From: Minisyncoccota bacterium
GTDB lineage: Bacteria; Patescibacteria; Microgenomatia; UBA1400; PJMF01
DNA length: 64,000 nt
Assembly: GCA_012515515.1 (NCBI GenBank)
Contig: JAAYYE010000013.1
Span: forward strand, 1 to 64,000
Direction of reading: 5' to 3'
Positions within the stretch are counted from its first letter, which is position 1, and each line of letters opens with the position of its first letter. The translations under genes were made by a program, and so were the position numbers. Positions 17,831 to 26,574 of the stretch are shown here, piece after piece. The notes beneath the pieces were generated by a model, which was given only the letters and a program-made list of their open reading frames with translations, searched no databases and was not told where the DNA came from.

Positions 17831-19000
17831 ATGAGCAATTATACATATAAAAATATACTTCTTGTGAACCCAGATTTCGATTCTAAATTAACAAGTTTAA
17901 TTATTGATTTAGATTATTTAAGAAAAAGAGAGATGCAGGGCACAACCCCAGCACCAATTTTTTTTCAATTGAAGAGTCTTTTTCACACCTTAGAAAGTAT
18001 TGGCTCGGCTCGCATAGAAGGAAATCATACGACCATAGCAGAATTTATTGAGAATAAAATTCAAAAGAATAAAAAACTCTCTGATGAGAAAATAAAAGAA
18101 ATTGAAAACGTTGAAAAAGCATTAAACTTTATTGATAAAACAGTGCGAAAAAATTTTCGTATAGATGGTGAAGTAATAAGGCACTTACATTCAATTGTTG
18201 TGGATGGACTGTCATCAACTGGTGAGGGTGATAAAAATGCTGGAGAATACAGAGAAAATGATGTAAGAATTGCTGGATCTTTACATATTCCGCCACCCAA
18301 ATCTGAAGTGAGATATTATATGAAGGAACTCACAGCGTTTATTAATAAAGAAGATGAGGCCAGATATGATTTACTCAAAATTGCTTTAACGCATCATAGA
18401 TTTGTTTGGATACATCCTTTTGGAAATGGAAACGGAAGAACTGTTAGGCTGCTAACTTATGCACAGCTGGTAAAAGCAGGATTTAATGTAGAAAGAGCTG
18501 GAAGAATTATTAATCCAACAGCTATTTTTTGTGGCGATAGAAATAAATACTATGATTATTTAGCTGCGGCTGATTTTGGAACTAGGGAGGGTTTATTACA
18601 GTGGTGCGAGTACGTGCTTACTGGTCTTAAGGAAGAAATAGAAAAAGTTGACAAACTAACAAATTATTCTTATTTATCAGAGAACATATTATTGCCAGCA
18701 ATAAATTTTTCTTTAGATAGAAAAGTTTTAAATGAAACTGAAGCAAGTATCTTAAGGATAGCTTTAAAAGTGAATGGAGGTAGAGGATTTCAGGCAAAAG
18801 ATGTTGGGGGTGTTTTTCGAGGAAAACATATGTCTCATGTGTCTAGATATATTGGACGAATGAAGAATAGCCATTTAATTTCTCCAACAACTAAGAATGC
18901 AAGAAAATATTTGATTGATTTTCAAAATAATTATTTAATTAGAGGGGTTATTAAGATGTTAGATAATAACAACTTTTTACCACTTAAAAATGAAGTTTAG
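17831..19000 (+). CDS. Fic domain protein (AMPylase/filamentation family) with C-terminal winged helix
   Basis: 389 aa. The Fic core motif HPFGNGNGR lies at 195-203 and is complete, with catalytic His195. The inhibitory motif [S/T]xxxE[G/N] is present upstream as S59-A-R-I-E63-G64, making it a class II, self-inhibited Fic protein. The C-terminal third (about 290-370) looks like a helix-turn-helix/winged-helix region ending in NARKYLIDF. Such Fic proteins transfer AMP or related groups to protein hydroxyls; target unknown. It stands alone next to two tRNA genes, is AT-rich with Ile/Lys/Asn-rich codon use unlike neighbouring housekeeping genes, and may be horizontally acquired. Confidence 0.93.
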   Translation: MSNYTYKNILLVNPDFDSKLTSLIIDLDYLRKREMQGTTPAPIFFQLKSLFHTLESIGSARIEGNHTTIAEFIENKIQKNKKLSDEKIKEIENVEKALNFIDKTVRKNFRIDGEVIRHLHSIVVDGLSSTGEGDKNAGEYRENDVRIAGSLHIPPPKSEVRYYMKELTAFINKEDEARYDLLKIALTHHRFVWIHPFGNGNGRTVRLLTYAQLVKAGFNVERAGRIINPTAIFCGDRNKYYDYLAAADFGTREGLLQWCEYVLTGLKEEIEKVDKLTNYSYLSENILLPAINFSLDRKVLNETEASILRIALKVNGGRGFQAKDVGGVFRGKHMSHVSRYIGRMKNSHLISPTTKNARKYLIDFQNNYLIRGVIKMLDNNNFLPLKNEV

Positions 19001-19023
19001 TTTTTTAATGATGTTTTATACTG

Positions 19024-19095
19024 TGCCTCCACCAAGAGTCGAACTTGGATTTAAGGTTTAGGAAACCTTCGTTCTATCCGTTGAACTATAGAGGC
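19024..19095 (-). tRNA. tRNA-Arg(CCT)
   Basis: The cloverleaf folds fully: acceptor GCCTCTA/TGGAGGC with one G-U pair, anticodon stem AAGGT/ACCTT with loop TTCCTAA, and T-loop TTCGACT. CCA is not encoded. Confidence 0.93.
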
Positions 19096-19105
19096 TATAT
19101 TTTTG

Positions 19106-19179
19106 TCGGAGATGGCGGACTCGAACCGCCGACCTCGGCGTCCCGAACGCCGCACTCTAGCCATCTGAGCTAATCTCCG
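19106..19179 (-). tRNA. tRNA-Pro(CGG)
   Basis: Acceptor CGGAGAT/ATCTCCG is perfect. Anticodon stem CGGCG/CGCCG carries loop TTCGGGA. T-arm GGCGG/CCGCC. CCA is not encoded. It lies 10 nt from tRNA-Arg in the same orientation. Confidence 0.94.
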
Positions 19180-19267
19180 GTTCTAAATTAATTCTCCCTT
19201 ATTAAACGCTGATCAAACACTTATTAAACAAATTTTGCTTTTAATTGCTGTTAATTTTTTACTAACC

Positions 19268-20770
19268 TTATTTTAGATTAATCGCGTATAGATTAAATGG
19301 TGAGTCTGGGCTAAAGCTAGTAAAGATAATAATCTGACTGCCGTCTGGCCAGGGATAGACAAATTCGTCAATAAATGGACCCGAATAAATAACCGTATTA
19401 TTTTGCCCATCATATTCCATAATTTGTACTTTGCCATCTGCGACATAGAGTAAATGTTTGGAATCAGGAAACCACTGCAAACTGTTTAGACTAACTCCAG
19501 AATAATAATTAGCAAAATTAGCTGTTGTGGTAATCTTATCGATCGCCAAATCAGCTTGTAAACGCAAGAAAGATTCTGGAGAAGCTTCTAGTTGGCGCAT
19601 TTTCTCACTGAACAAGTCGTCGCTAAGCAATTGTTTATTGAGGAAAGTCGATGTTGTTTCTTGAGCCTGTGTGCTAATTGCCTGTTGCTGATTTTCCGAC
19701 TCATCACCAACAACTCCTAACTTTTGTAAAGGAAAATTAGGGCGAACTTCTTCGTTTAAGACCAAAAAGTTTTTATCTTCTTCTCGATCATAAACATAAA
19801 TATTGCCCGCAGTTAGATTTCTTTTTTCCTCTTGATTGCTGGTGGTTGGCAATGGAGGCACTAATCCTTCAGGTAAAGTAAGGTCAGCAGTGGCAGTATA
19901 AAGTAATCTCTTTTTATCTGGAGAGATATAAACATTTTTTGCAGATTCAGTTGCCACTTGGATGATTTCTTCAGGAAATTTTTCTAAGAACAAGCGTTCT
20001 TTTTGATAAATTTCTTCTTCCCAAGCTGATAAAGTTTTACTTCTTGAAAAAGAAATATCGCTTTGTTCTAGCAAAGAAGTTTTTCTACTAAGGGAAATTA
20101 AAAATTCTTTTCCGCCAAATTCTTCATCGACCAAAATCATTGCCTCTTGACTATCAGGAGACCAAATAATATGTGCTTTGTCTAGTTCTAAAGCAGGAAT
20201 ATCATCAGTAATTTGTCGAGGTCCACTTTGTAATGATAAAAAATTGCTAGTTAACTCTAATAAATAGAAGCCATTATTGGCTACCGAGCCAGCTTGGTTA
20301 ACAAAAAATAAAATTTTTTGCCCATCGGGAGAAGGGTAGAGATTACTCACACCAGTAAAAGTAAGAGGTGAGAGGCTGGGAGCTGTAGGAAACAAAGTAG
20401 CATTAGTTTGACTAACCAACTCTTTTTGCACCAGTAATTTTTTTTGCCAGGGTGAATAACCTTCTTTAACAATTTTTACCCAATATTCTCCTGGATCAAT
20501 GTAGATAGTATCATCAGTGGCAGTGACCAGGCGATCGTTAATAAAAACTTGAGCGCCAGTGGGAAAAGAATTAGCATTTAACAAACCGGTGTTAGCCACC
20601 ATGCCTTCTTTAGTAAATCGCCAACTACCACGAGCATAGCGAATGGCCAGAACACTACCCGCCACAATTATCAGCAAAGAAAAGAGGGCATATCCCAATC
20701 TGCTGGCAAAAATTTTTTTAACCGAAGTAAGCGTTTTTTTGAAAAAGTTTTGTTTGTTATTCTTTGTCAT
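19268..20770 (-). CDS. Membrane-anchored PEGA domain plus beta-propeller protein
   Basis: 500 aa. The N-terminus is basic, then one membrane helix (about 25-43). A PEGA domain follows at about 58-118 (SFPTGAQVFINDRL..., IDPGEYWVKIVKEGYSPW). The rest resembles WD40-like/TolB-type propeller blades with recurrent YPSPDGQKILFF, IWSPDSQEAMILV, ISPDKKRLLYTA and WFPDSKHLLYV units. Such proteins are common in CPR genomes and probably face the cell exterior; function unknown. It diverges from the MreB-like gene across 73 bp, which may imply a shared regulatory region and a cell-envelope role. Confidence 0.88.
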   Translation of the reverse strand: MTKNNKQNFFKKTLTSVKKIFASRLGYALFSLLIIVAGSVLAIRYARGSWRFTKEGMVANTGLLNANSFPTGAQVFINDRLVTATDDTIYIDPGEYWVKIVKEGYSPWQKKLLVQKELVSQTNATLFPTAPSLSPLTFTGVSNLYPSPDGQKILFFVNQAGSVANNGFYLLELTSNFLSLQSGPRQITDDIPALELDKAHIIWSPDSQEAMILVDEEFGGKEFLISLSRKTSLLEQSDISFSRSKTLSAWEEEIYQKERLFLEKFPEEIIQVATESAKNVYISPDKKRLLYTATADLTLPEGLVPPLPTTSNQEEKRNLTAGNIYVYDREEDKNFLVLNEEVRPNFPLQKLGVVGDESENQQQAISTQAQETTSTFLNKQLLSDDLFSEKMRQLEASPESFLRLQADLAIDKITTTANFANYYSGVSLNSLQWFPDSKHLLYVADGKVQIMEYDGQNNTVIYSGPFIDEFVYPWPDGSQIIIFTSFSPDSPFNLYAINLK

Positions 20771-20805
20771 TAGATAATCAATTCTTTAATTAATACTTTT
20801 GTGCC

Positions 20806-20834
20806 TTGTTCTTGTGTGGGTCTTTGACTATTAT
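20806..20834 (+). promoter_or_regulatory. Promoter of the MreB-like gene
   Basis: TTGTTC-17-TATTAT, with the -10 box 9 nt before the ATG at 20844. A leaderless or nearly leaderless message is expected. Confidence 0.55.
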
Positions 20835-20843
20835 ATCAATTAG

Positions 20844-21974
20844 ATGACTAAAAGTCTTGATTTTTTGCAAAAGAGTGAACGGCCCTCATTTTGGCAACGT
20901 TTTGATTGGCGCCAGGCTTTGGCTATTGATTTGGGCAGTAATGAAATTCGCATTTTTCGAGTAAATTTACACAAAAAAGAGCAAATGGAAATTCTTAATA
21001 TTGACCAAGCTTGTGTGGCTGTCAAAAGAACCAGTCGCTTACAACAACCCAAAGTCTTGGCCATTGGTCGAGATGCTTTAGAGATGCGTGAAAGATTTGG
21101 CGAAGAAGTCGACGTGATCTTTCCCATAGTGGCTGGGAGGATTGTTGACGAAAAATTAGCAAAAATCTTAGTCAAAGAATTGCTCAAAAGAGCACTTAGA
21201 GTTGATCGAATTTTACCCTTTGTCATCAGCCCAGTGATCGTACTCACGGTGAAAGCTGGCAGCAGTGAGTTTTCGCGACGCAACTTATGTCGCTTATTTT
21301 ATGACTTAGGCGTCAGTGAGTTGCACTTATTGGTGGAACCATTGGCGGCTGCCATTGGTGCCGGCCTACCAATCGCCGACACAAACGGAGCGCTCCTGGT
21401 GCAAATGGGGGCAGCAGGCGTAGAGGCAGCCGCCTTATCTTTAGGTTCGCTGGTTAGTTTTCAAAGCAATTTGTGGACGGGAACAGTGGCTGGTTGGGAG
21501 CTAGATGAATTATTGCGCGCCTATTTGGTTAAAAAACATCATTTATTAATCACTTTAGAAGCGAGTGAGCAACTGAAAAAACAAATTGATCTAGACTTGA
21601 TTCAAGAAGACCAGCTGGCTACTCAAAAATCATTCAAGCTGATTGGTAAAGACTTGCTGAGTAAAAAAGCCAAAACAATTAATGTCAGCAATCAAGAATT
21701 GGTCAAGGCGCTTGAGCCGATCATCAAAGACTACTTGTTGTTAATTGAACAACTTTTGCAAGAAATGCCCAACGCCTTATTAAGCGACATACTGGATAGG
21801 GGTATCCTGTTATCTGGTAATTTAGCCAAGTTAAAGGGTTTAGACCGCTTTTTAGCTCGATCGTTAAAAATGCCGGTGGCAGTAGTTGAAGATCCTGATT
21901 TAGCGGCTGCGACTGGCGCGCTGACAGTTTTAGAAAATATAGAATTATTTAAAGCTAGTTTAGCTTATCTTTAA
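20844..21974 (+). CDS. MreB-like actin-fold protein with degenerate nucleotide site
   Basis: 376 aa, full MreB length. Alignable MreB landmarks: ALAIDLGSNEIRIF (about 26-38), FPIVAGRIVDEKLA, VTVPSGVTEVER replaced by KAGSSEFSRRNL, LLVEPLAAAIGAGLPI (MreB: IEEPMAAAIGAGLP), GWELDELLRAYLVKKHHLLI and LEDPLT-like VEDPDLAAATGAL near the end. The key ATP motifs have decayed: the phosphate-2 loop DIGGGTTE reads VQMGAAGVEA, and the adenine-side TGGGA reads LSGNLAKLKG. It is therefore probably a structural paralogue without ATPase activity. PilM and FtsA were considered, but MreB fits better. It lies beside murF-murD (convergent), consistent with a cell-wall role. Confidence 0.82.
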   Translation: MTKSLDFLQKSERPSFWQRFDWRQALAIDLGSNEIRIFRVNLHKKEQMEILNIDQACVAVKRTSRLQQPKVLAIGRDALEMRERFGEEVDVIFPIVAGRIVDEKLAKILVKELLKRALRVDRILPFVISPVIVLTVKAGSSEFSRRNLCRLFYDLGVSELHLLVEPLAAAIGAGLPIADTNGALLVQMGAAGVEAAALSLGSLVSFQSNLWTGTVAGWELDELLRAYLVKKHHLLITLEASEQLKKQIDLDLIQEDQLATQKSFKLIGKDLLSKKAKTINVSNQELVKALEPIIKDYLLLIEQLLQEMPNALLSDILDRGILLSGNLAKLKGLDRFLARSLKMPVAVVEDPDLAAATGALTVLENIELFKASLAYL

Positions 21975-22028
21975 TTTTGTCTACTATTTGCCTGTTAAAG
22001 TAAATTTACTCTAAGTCGTTTGACATTT

Positions 22029-23444
22029 TTACTGATTTTTTACTGCTAACCAGTATGCGCTTTGTCGGCAGAGCACTTTTTTAGCAATAGTCTTGTCTGC
22101 CAATAAAAATTCAATGGCATTCTCTAAATAAATCTCGTTTTGTGAGCCTTTAACCAGGATTAAATCGCCAGCTTGTAAGTTTTTTAAGAGTGCTTCACCG
22201 GCTAAACGACTGTCCTTAAATGTTTCCAGTTTTTGGACTGTGCTTGCTCCTGCTTTAATTTTTTCTTGCAAGATTGGCTGAACATAGCGTTTCATTAATG
22301 GGCCAACCAGATAGATTTCGCTAAAATCTTCGGCAATTTTAGCTGCCACTTGCTGATGAAGAGAGGCAGTTTCTTCACCTAGTTCACGCATATCTCCCAA
22401 GATTGCTAGTAGACGCTTAACTCGCTGATCTTTATTAGCCAAATGTTTAGCTAAATCAAGCATTTCCAGCATTCCCGAGGCATTATAAGAGCTGTCCAAA
22501 ATGTAACTATTTTTTTGCGCTTTCAGCAAGGAACTGCGTCCGGGCTCAACAATAAAATACTTTTCTAGATTATTCTTAATCTCATTTTTTGATAAACCCA
22601 ATCTAAGACCTAGGAGAATAGCACTGGCTAGAACAGGCGCATAGTGTTGACCCAGCACCACATTATTGAGTTTAATGCTTAAAATTTTATTGTCTGCTTT
22701 ATTGAGTTTAATGCGTTTATTAATTTCAAAACTAAATTGACTGGCATCTAAATCAACTTGCCAGTCATGGAGGCGCAGATCAACGTCTTGAGTGTGATTG
22801 GAATTATCTTGACTAAATGTATTAATTTCGGCCACACTCTGTTGGCTAAATTGCCAGAGCAATTGATCATCTCGATTAATGATGAGCAAAGCATTTTTAG
22901 CTAATGACAGAGCTAATTTACTTTTTTCTTGGGCAATCAAGCTGAGAAGAGCTTGTTCACGTTTTTTAGGATCGCTTTCTTTAATTAGTGGATCAAAATT
23001 TTGACTGTGAACAAGTTTAGCATTGAGCAAAATCGCAATTTGTGGTTGGATAATACTGAGCAAATAGTCCATATTTTTTGGCGAATGAGGACTATCAATG
23101 CCCATTTCCACCACATAAACATCAAAATGTTGCCAATTAGTTAACAGCTGCCAGGGAGCCAGGAGCATGAGCCTTAGCCAATCGTTGAGACTGTAATTTT
23201 TGACTTGCAAGCCGAGGATATCGAGAGGAATACCAGTTTCAGAATTGGCTTTTTTGTTAATTTTAATTTTTAAGCGGCCTTTATTGTTGCCAAGAGCTGC
23301 CAAAATTGCCAACTGACAGCTAGTTTTGCCAGCACTGCCAGTAATGCCGACGATTTTTGCTTGACGATTTTTTTGTAATTGTAATCGCGCAAAAAAACGC
23401 AAATAGGCAAGGGCAAAAGGGCTTAGCTTTTGTTTAATGTTCAT
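22029..23444 (-). CDS. murF: MurF-like Mur ligase lacking the N-terminal substrate domain
   Basis: 471 aa. ATP-binding loop G36-SAGKT at residues 36-41, the VYVVEMGIDSPHS segment, DSSYNASGMLEMLDL (MurF-type DxYNANP region) and the C-terminal GDMRELGEE plus ILVKGS motifs identify a MurF-type D-Ala-D-Ala-adding ligase. In standard MurF the P-loop sits near residue 105, after an N-terminal UDP-MurNAc-peptide domain; here it sits at 36, so that domain is missing while the central region is enlarged. It overlaps murD by 4 nt (ATGA), so the two are co-translated. A specialised Mur ligase paralogue is the alternative. Confidence 0.85.
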   Translation of the reverse strand: MNIKQKLSPFALAYLRFFARLQLQKNRQAKIVGITGSAGKTSCQLAILAALGNNKGRLKIKINKKANSETGIPLDILGLQVKNYSLNDWLRLMLLAPWQLLTNWQHFDVYVVEMGIDSPHSPKNMDYLLSIIQPQIAILLNAKLVHSQNFDPLIKESDPKKREQALLSLIAQEKSKLALSLAKNALLIINRDDQLLWQFSQQSVAEINTFSQDNSNHTQDVDLRLHDWQVDLDASQFSFEINKRIKLNKADNKILSIKLNNVVLGQHYAPVLASAILLGLRLGLSKNEIKNNLEKYFIVEPGRSSLLKAQKNSYILDSSYNASGMLEMLDLAKHLANKDQRVKRLLAILGDMRELGEETASLHQQVAAKIAEDFSEIYLVGPLMKRYVQPILQEKIKAGASTVQKLETFKDSRLAGEALLKNLQAGDLILVKGSQNEIYLENAIEFLLADKTIAKKVLCRQSAYWLAVKNQ

Positions 23445-24919
23445 GATTGTTTAAGTTCTGTGTTATTGCTTTGTTTTTTTGCTAAATTATTGACAGCTAA
23501 TTGAAATTGCTGGCCACGATCCAGGTAATCCTTAAATAAGCCAAAGCTAGCACAAGCTGGACTAAGTAGGACCACATCATCAGCTTGGGCCCAAAGCTGG
23601 GCTTGTTCAACGGCTTCCGTCATCGATTGACAAATTCGGTATTTAGGAAAAGTTGCTGCATCTAATTGGCGCTCTTGCCACATTGCTTTTAACTCTTCTA
23701 AAATTTTTTCACCCAAGGGAGGGAAGAGGAGGAGGGCTTTGACTTTTTGTTCAATAATGCTTATAAAATATTCTTTTAGATCGAGTTTTTTATCAGAACC
23801 GCCAGCCAGCAAAATGACTTTTCCCTGAGGAAAACTTCTAATGGCAGCACTGCTCGCAGTCGGATTAGTAGCTATCGAGTCGTCATAATACCTCACCTTG
23901 TCCAATTCGGCGACCAATTCAAGGCGATGAGCTAGCCCACGAAAATTGCTAATACTTTGACGCAAGCTACTCTCACTCACTTGAAAAATTTGCGCTACAG
24001 CGATGGCACTCAGCACATTGTAGAGATTGTGTCTGCCTAGCAATTTGATCTCAGCAACTGGCATTAAATTCTGCAAGGCACTCGGATTATCTAACTTTCG
24101 CCAATAAATTTCTTCATCTTTAATAAACACTTGGTAATCTTGATCATCACTTTTATCTATCAGCGAATGTTTCAGTTGATGATTCGGCCTAACTGCACTT
24201 AAGGCTGCCAATTTACTGGCTCCAGCCAGTTGTGGATTGTAAATTAGCCAATCGTTAGGACTTTGATAACGAGTAATAGCTGTTTTTGAAGCAGCATACT
24301 GGTCAAAATTGACAAAATAATCTAGATGTTCTGGAGTCACATCAAGCAAGACTGCAACTTGAGGGCTAGCCTTGAGTTCAGCCAATTGATGAGAAGATAA
24401 TTCAGCCACCACCAAAGTTTCTTGATCAATTACCGACAGATAATTAAGAGCTGGACGGCCAATATTACCCAGTAGGACACTTTTGTAATCGGCTTGACTA
24501 AGAATATCAAAAATTAATTGACTGGTCGTGCTTTTTCCCTTACTACCAGTGATGCCAATAACCGTTCCTTGGCAACGATCAAAAAATAATTGCATGTTTG
24601 AAGTAATTTGCAAACTAGGATTCAGCTCCAGGGCTTGTTGAATAGCGGGTAAGGTAATGGGAATTCCGGCAGTTTTAATTAAAAAATCGTAAGTAGCTAG
24701 CTTTTCCAGATAATGATTGCCAGTTTGCCAGATTAATTTTCGATCTGTTTGGCTAATTTCTTTCCATTCGGGGAAATTAATGAATAAAACAGCGCTTGGT
24801 GATTGATCTGCCAGAGTGAGTTCTTGATCGGGAAATTGCTCACGCAAAAAACGATAACTAGACAAGCCTTCTCTGCCAAGACCTAAAATAATAATGCGCC
24901 CGTTAGCCAAGTCCGACAT
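23441..24919 (-). CDS. murD: UDP-N-acetylmuramoylalanine-D-glutamate ligase
   Basis: 492 aa from the ATG at 24919. An upstream in-frame ATG at 24937 overlaps the likely -10 box, so the shorter start is preferred. Adds D-Glu to UDP-MurNAc-L-Ala in the cytoplasm. Landmarks: N-terminal Rossmann motif IIILGLGREGLSS, P-loop GITGSKGKSTT (about 122-132), VVAELSSHQL, LLDVTPEHLDYF, YYDDSIATNPTASSAA and ILLAGGSDK. All are MurD-typical. First gene of a murD-murF pair. Confidence 0.95.
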   Translation of the reverse strand: MSDLANGRIIILGLGREGLSSYRFLREQFPDQELTLADQSPSAVLFINFPEWKEISQTDRKLIWQTGNHYLEKLATYDFLIKTAGIPITLPAIQQALELNPSLQITSNMQLFFDRCQGTVIGITGSKGKSTTSQLIFDILSQADYKSVLLGNIGRPALNYLSVIDQETLVVAELSSHQLAELKASPQVAVLLDVTPEHLDYFVNFDQYAASKTAITRYQSPNDWLIYNPQLAGASKLAALSAVRPNHQLKHSLIDKSDDQDYQVFIKDEEIYWRKLDNPSALQNLMPVAEIKLLGRHNLYNVLSAIAVAQIFQVSESSLRQSISNFRGLAHRLELVAELDKVRYYDDSIATNPTASSAAIRSFPQGKVILLAGGSDKKLDLKEYFISIIEQKVKALLLFPPLGEKILEELKAMWQERQLDAATFPKYRICQSMTEAVEQAQLWAQADDVVLLSPACASFGLFKDYLDRGQQFQLAVNNLAKKQSNNTELKQS

Positions 24920-24927
24920 ACAAATAT

Positions 24928-24933
24928 ATTTTA
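24928..24933 (-). promoter_or_regulatory. -10 box of murD
   Basis: TAAAAT on the minus strand ends 8 nt before the ATG at 24919, indicating a leaderless murD-murF message. Confidence 0.45.
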
Positions 24934-24976
24934 ACATTTTACTCTAGCTTTGGGGGATGATAAAAATTCTTTGTGT

Positions 24977-24982
24977 TATGAT
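24977..24982 (+). promoter_or_regulatory. Extended -10 box of the TagA-like gene
   Basis: TGTTATGAT ends 6 nt before the ATG at 24989. It is divergent from the murD promoter about 45 bp away. Confidence 0.5.
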
Positions 24983-24988
24983 TAAAAA

Positions 24989-25855
24989 ATGGACGCACAA
25001 TTTTTTCAATTAGCAATTTATTCTGATAGCTGGCAAGATTTTTGGCATTTGCTCAAAAATCACCTAGAAACAGCTAAACCCAAAGATTTAAAGATAATTT
25101 TTACTCCCAATCCAGAAATATTAGTGCAAGTCGAGCAAAATCCAGCTCTGCGCAAAGTACTGAAAGGTGCCGATATTTTATTACCAGATGGAATTGGTTT
25201 AATTATGGCCAATCGCTGGATTCGCTGTCGTCAAAGCCTGTTATTTCCTTTTCGCCAAGCAGTGAAGCCAAAAAAAATTGAAGAAAAAATTACTGGCGTT
25301 GATGTGGCAGATCAATTACTCGTAGAAGCAGCCAAAAAAAATTATGTCACCTTAATTATCGGTGGGCGTAATTATGCTGAGTTTTGGGGGAAAGCTGGCG
25401 GTGAGTATCAGGGAGAAATTTATGAAGATGAAGAAAGCCTGATTCAATTGAAGAAAAACTTGTATTGGACTGAAGCCTATCAAGACAAAAATGAGCCTTT
25501 GCCAATTGAAGATCAAGCTTTGGAGAAAATTTTAAAGAAATTGAAGCCACAAATAGTGTTTGTTGCTTTTGGTTCTTTGGAACAGGAGCAGTGGTTGTTG
25601 GAATGGCGCGCGCGCCTCGAGCAAGCGGGCGTCTTGGTAGCCATTGGGGTGGGGGGTTCTTTTGATTTGCTGTTTGGCCAGATCGCGCGCGCGCCTCATG
25701 TAATTCGCGCCCTAGCCTTGGAATGGTTGTGGCGTTTGGTCCAGCAACCATGGCGCTGGCGACGTCAATTACGTTTATTCAGATTTCTTTGTTTAGTGAG
25801 ACAGGAGGCTAAGCGTTGGCAAAAAATGGCTAAAACCCAACTGAGTCGAGCCTAA
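24989..25855 (+). CDS. WecG/TagA/CpsF family glycosyltransferase
   Basis: 288 aa. GT26-fold enzyme adding a sugar (ManNAc or ManNAcA in studied members) to a lipid-linked sugar for wall polymer synthesis. Catalytic-region motifs match TagA: T39-P-N41-PEIL, the aspartate D67 in LLPDGIGL, TGVDVADQLL, then VFVAFGSLEQEQWL and AIGVGGSFDLLFGQIARAP. The C-terminal Arg/Trp-rich helices (LEWLWRLVQQPWRWRRQ) are the membrane-association appendage typical of the family. It diverges from murD. Two (CG)n runs at 25605-25616 and 25684-25695 stand out in an AT-rich genome. Confidence 0.93.
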   Translation: MDAQFFQLAIYSDSWQDFWHLLKNHLETAKPKDLKIIFTPNPEILVQVEQNPALRKVLKGADILLPDGIGLIMANRWIRCRQSLLFPFRQAVKPKKIEEKITGVDVADQLLVEAAKKNYVTLIIGGRNYAEFWGKAGGEYQGEIYEDEESLIQLKKNLYWTEAYQDKNEPLPIEDQALEKILKKLKPQIVFVAFGSLEQEQWLLEWRARLEQAGVLVAIGVGGSFDLLFGQIARAPHVIRALALEWLWRLVQQPWRWRRQLRLFRFLCLVRQEAKRWQKMAKTQLSRA

Positions 25856-25904
25856 AGTTGATTTTTTACTATCAGTCTCTTATCAATCCCTTATTAATCT
25901 CTGA

Positions 25905-26186
25905 TTAATCTTTTAATTCGTCTGGATTAACGCCTAAAAGCCACAAAACGGCCTCTTTCTTATAACGTCGATCTCCGCGTGAATTAATTCTGATGGCAGG
26001 GAGTTTACCTCGTTTGCCCCAGCGCTTAATTGTTAGGGGAGAGACTCTTAATAAATCAGCCACTTCTCTAACTGTTAGTAGATCTGGTAAGTTTTTAATA
26101 TCAAGTTTGGCAGCGTCAGTAGCTCGACCAGTTTTCTTTTCTTCACCATCAGTTTGCATTGGATTAAAGTCTGGACTATCGCTCAT
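25905..26186 (-). CDS. Small helix-turn-helix (excisionase/MerR-like) DNA-binding protein
   Basis: 93 aa. The C-terminal half matches the HTH_17/excisionase-type winged helix: LLTVREVADLLRVSPLTIKRW, in pieces about residues 35-55, followed by the GKLPAIRIN wing and RRYKKEAVLWLL. The first 30 residues are polar and probably disordered. An AGAAAGGA ribosome-binding site precedes the ATG. Stand-alone proteins of this type act as small regulators; no integrase gene is adjacent, so an excisionase role is not supported. Confidence 0.85.
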   Translation of the reverse strand: MSDSPDFNPMQTDGEEKKTGRATDAAKLDIKNLPDLLTVREVADLLRVSPLTIKRWGKRGKLPAIRINSRGDRRYKKEAVLWLLGVNPDELKD

Positions 26187-26510
26187 TTTTCCTTTCTGTG
26201 ACCTAAATTATTAGGCCTATAAGTCTTGTTAAATTTAGTAATTGTTCGATCTATTATGACCTATACCTAACAATAGCAGAATAAAACAAAACAAGTCAAT
26301 AAGCAATTTTTATTTATAGATCATAATTGGGCAAACTAGCTACATTTTTTTGTTATTGACGAACTAGGAGAATTCTTCACAAATATAATATCCTATAATT
26401 TTTCAAAATTGAGAAAAAATATCCTATATAATTTTGAACCATAGCAAATTAGCCTTCTAATATAATTTTTAGCCATAGTAAATTAGCCCTCTAAAACCAT
26501 TAAGAAATTA
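26187..26510. other. AT-rich intergenic region
   Basis: Spacer between the HTH gene and the rplL terminator. No gene seen. It contains the 34-bp tandem repeat listed separately. Confidence 0.6.
26426..26493. repeat. Two tandem 34-bp repeats
   Basis: Units 26426-26459 and 26460-26493 are identical except for a few bases (core CCATAG.AAATTAGCC). They lie just beyond the rplL terminator on the minus strand. Function unknown. Confidence 0.75.
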
Positions 26511-26535
26511 CAAAAACCCCGCTATGAAGCGGGGT
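26511..26535 (-). terminator. Rho-independent terminator of the rplJ-rplL operon
   Basis: An 8-bp perfect stem ACCCCGCT/AGCGGGGT with a 4-nt loop, followed on the minus strand by a T5 run. Confidence 0.9.
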
Positions 26536-26574
26536 AAAACAGATTATAAACTTATTTAAACTCAATAAATTTGC

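Noticed and set aside
25356..25751. 131-codon minus-strand ORF inside the TagA-like gene
   Set aside because: Antisense shadow of a well-conserved glycosyltransferase.
25905..26186. Excisionase gene marking an integrated element
   Set aside because: No integrase, attachment repeats or phage genes are nearby; a stand-alone HTH regulator is simpler.
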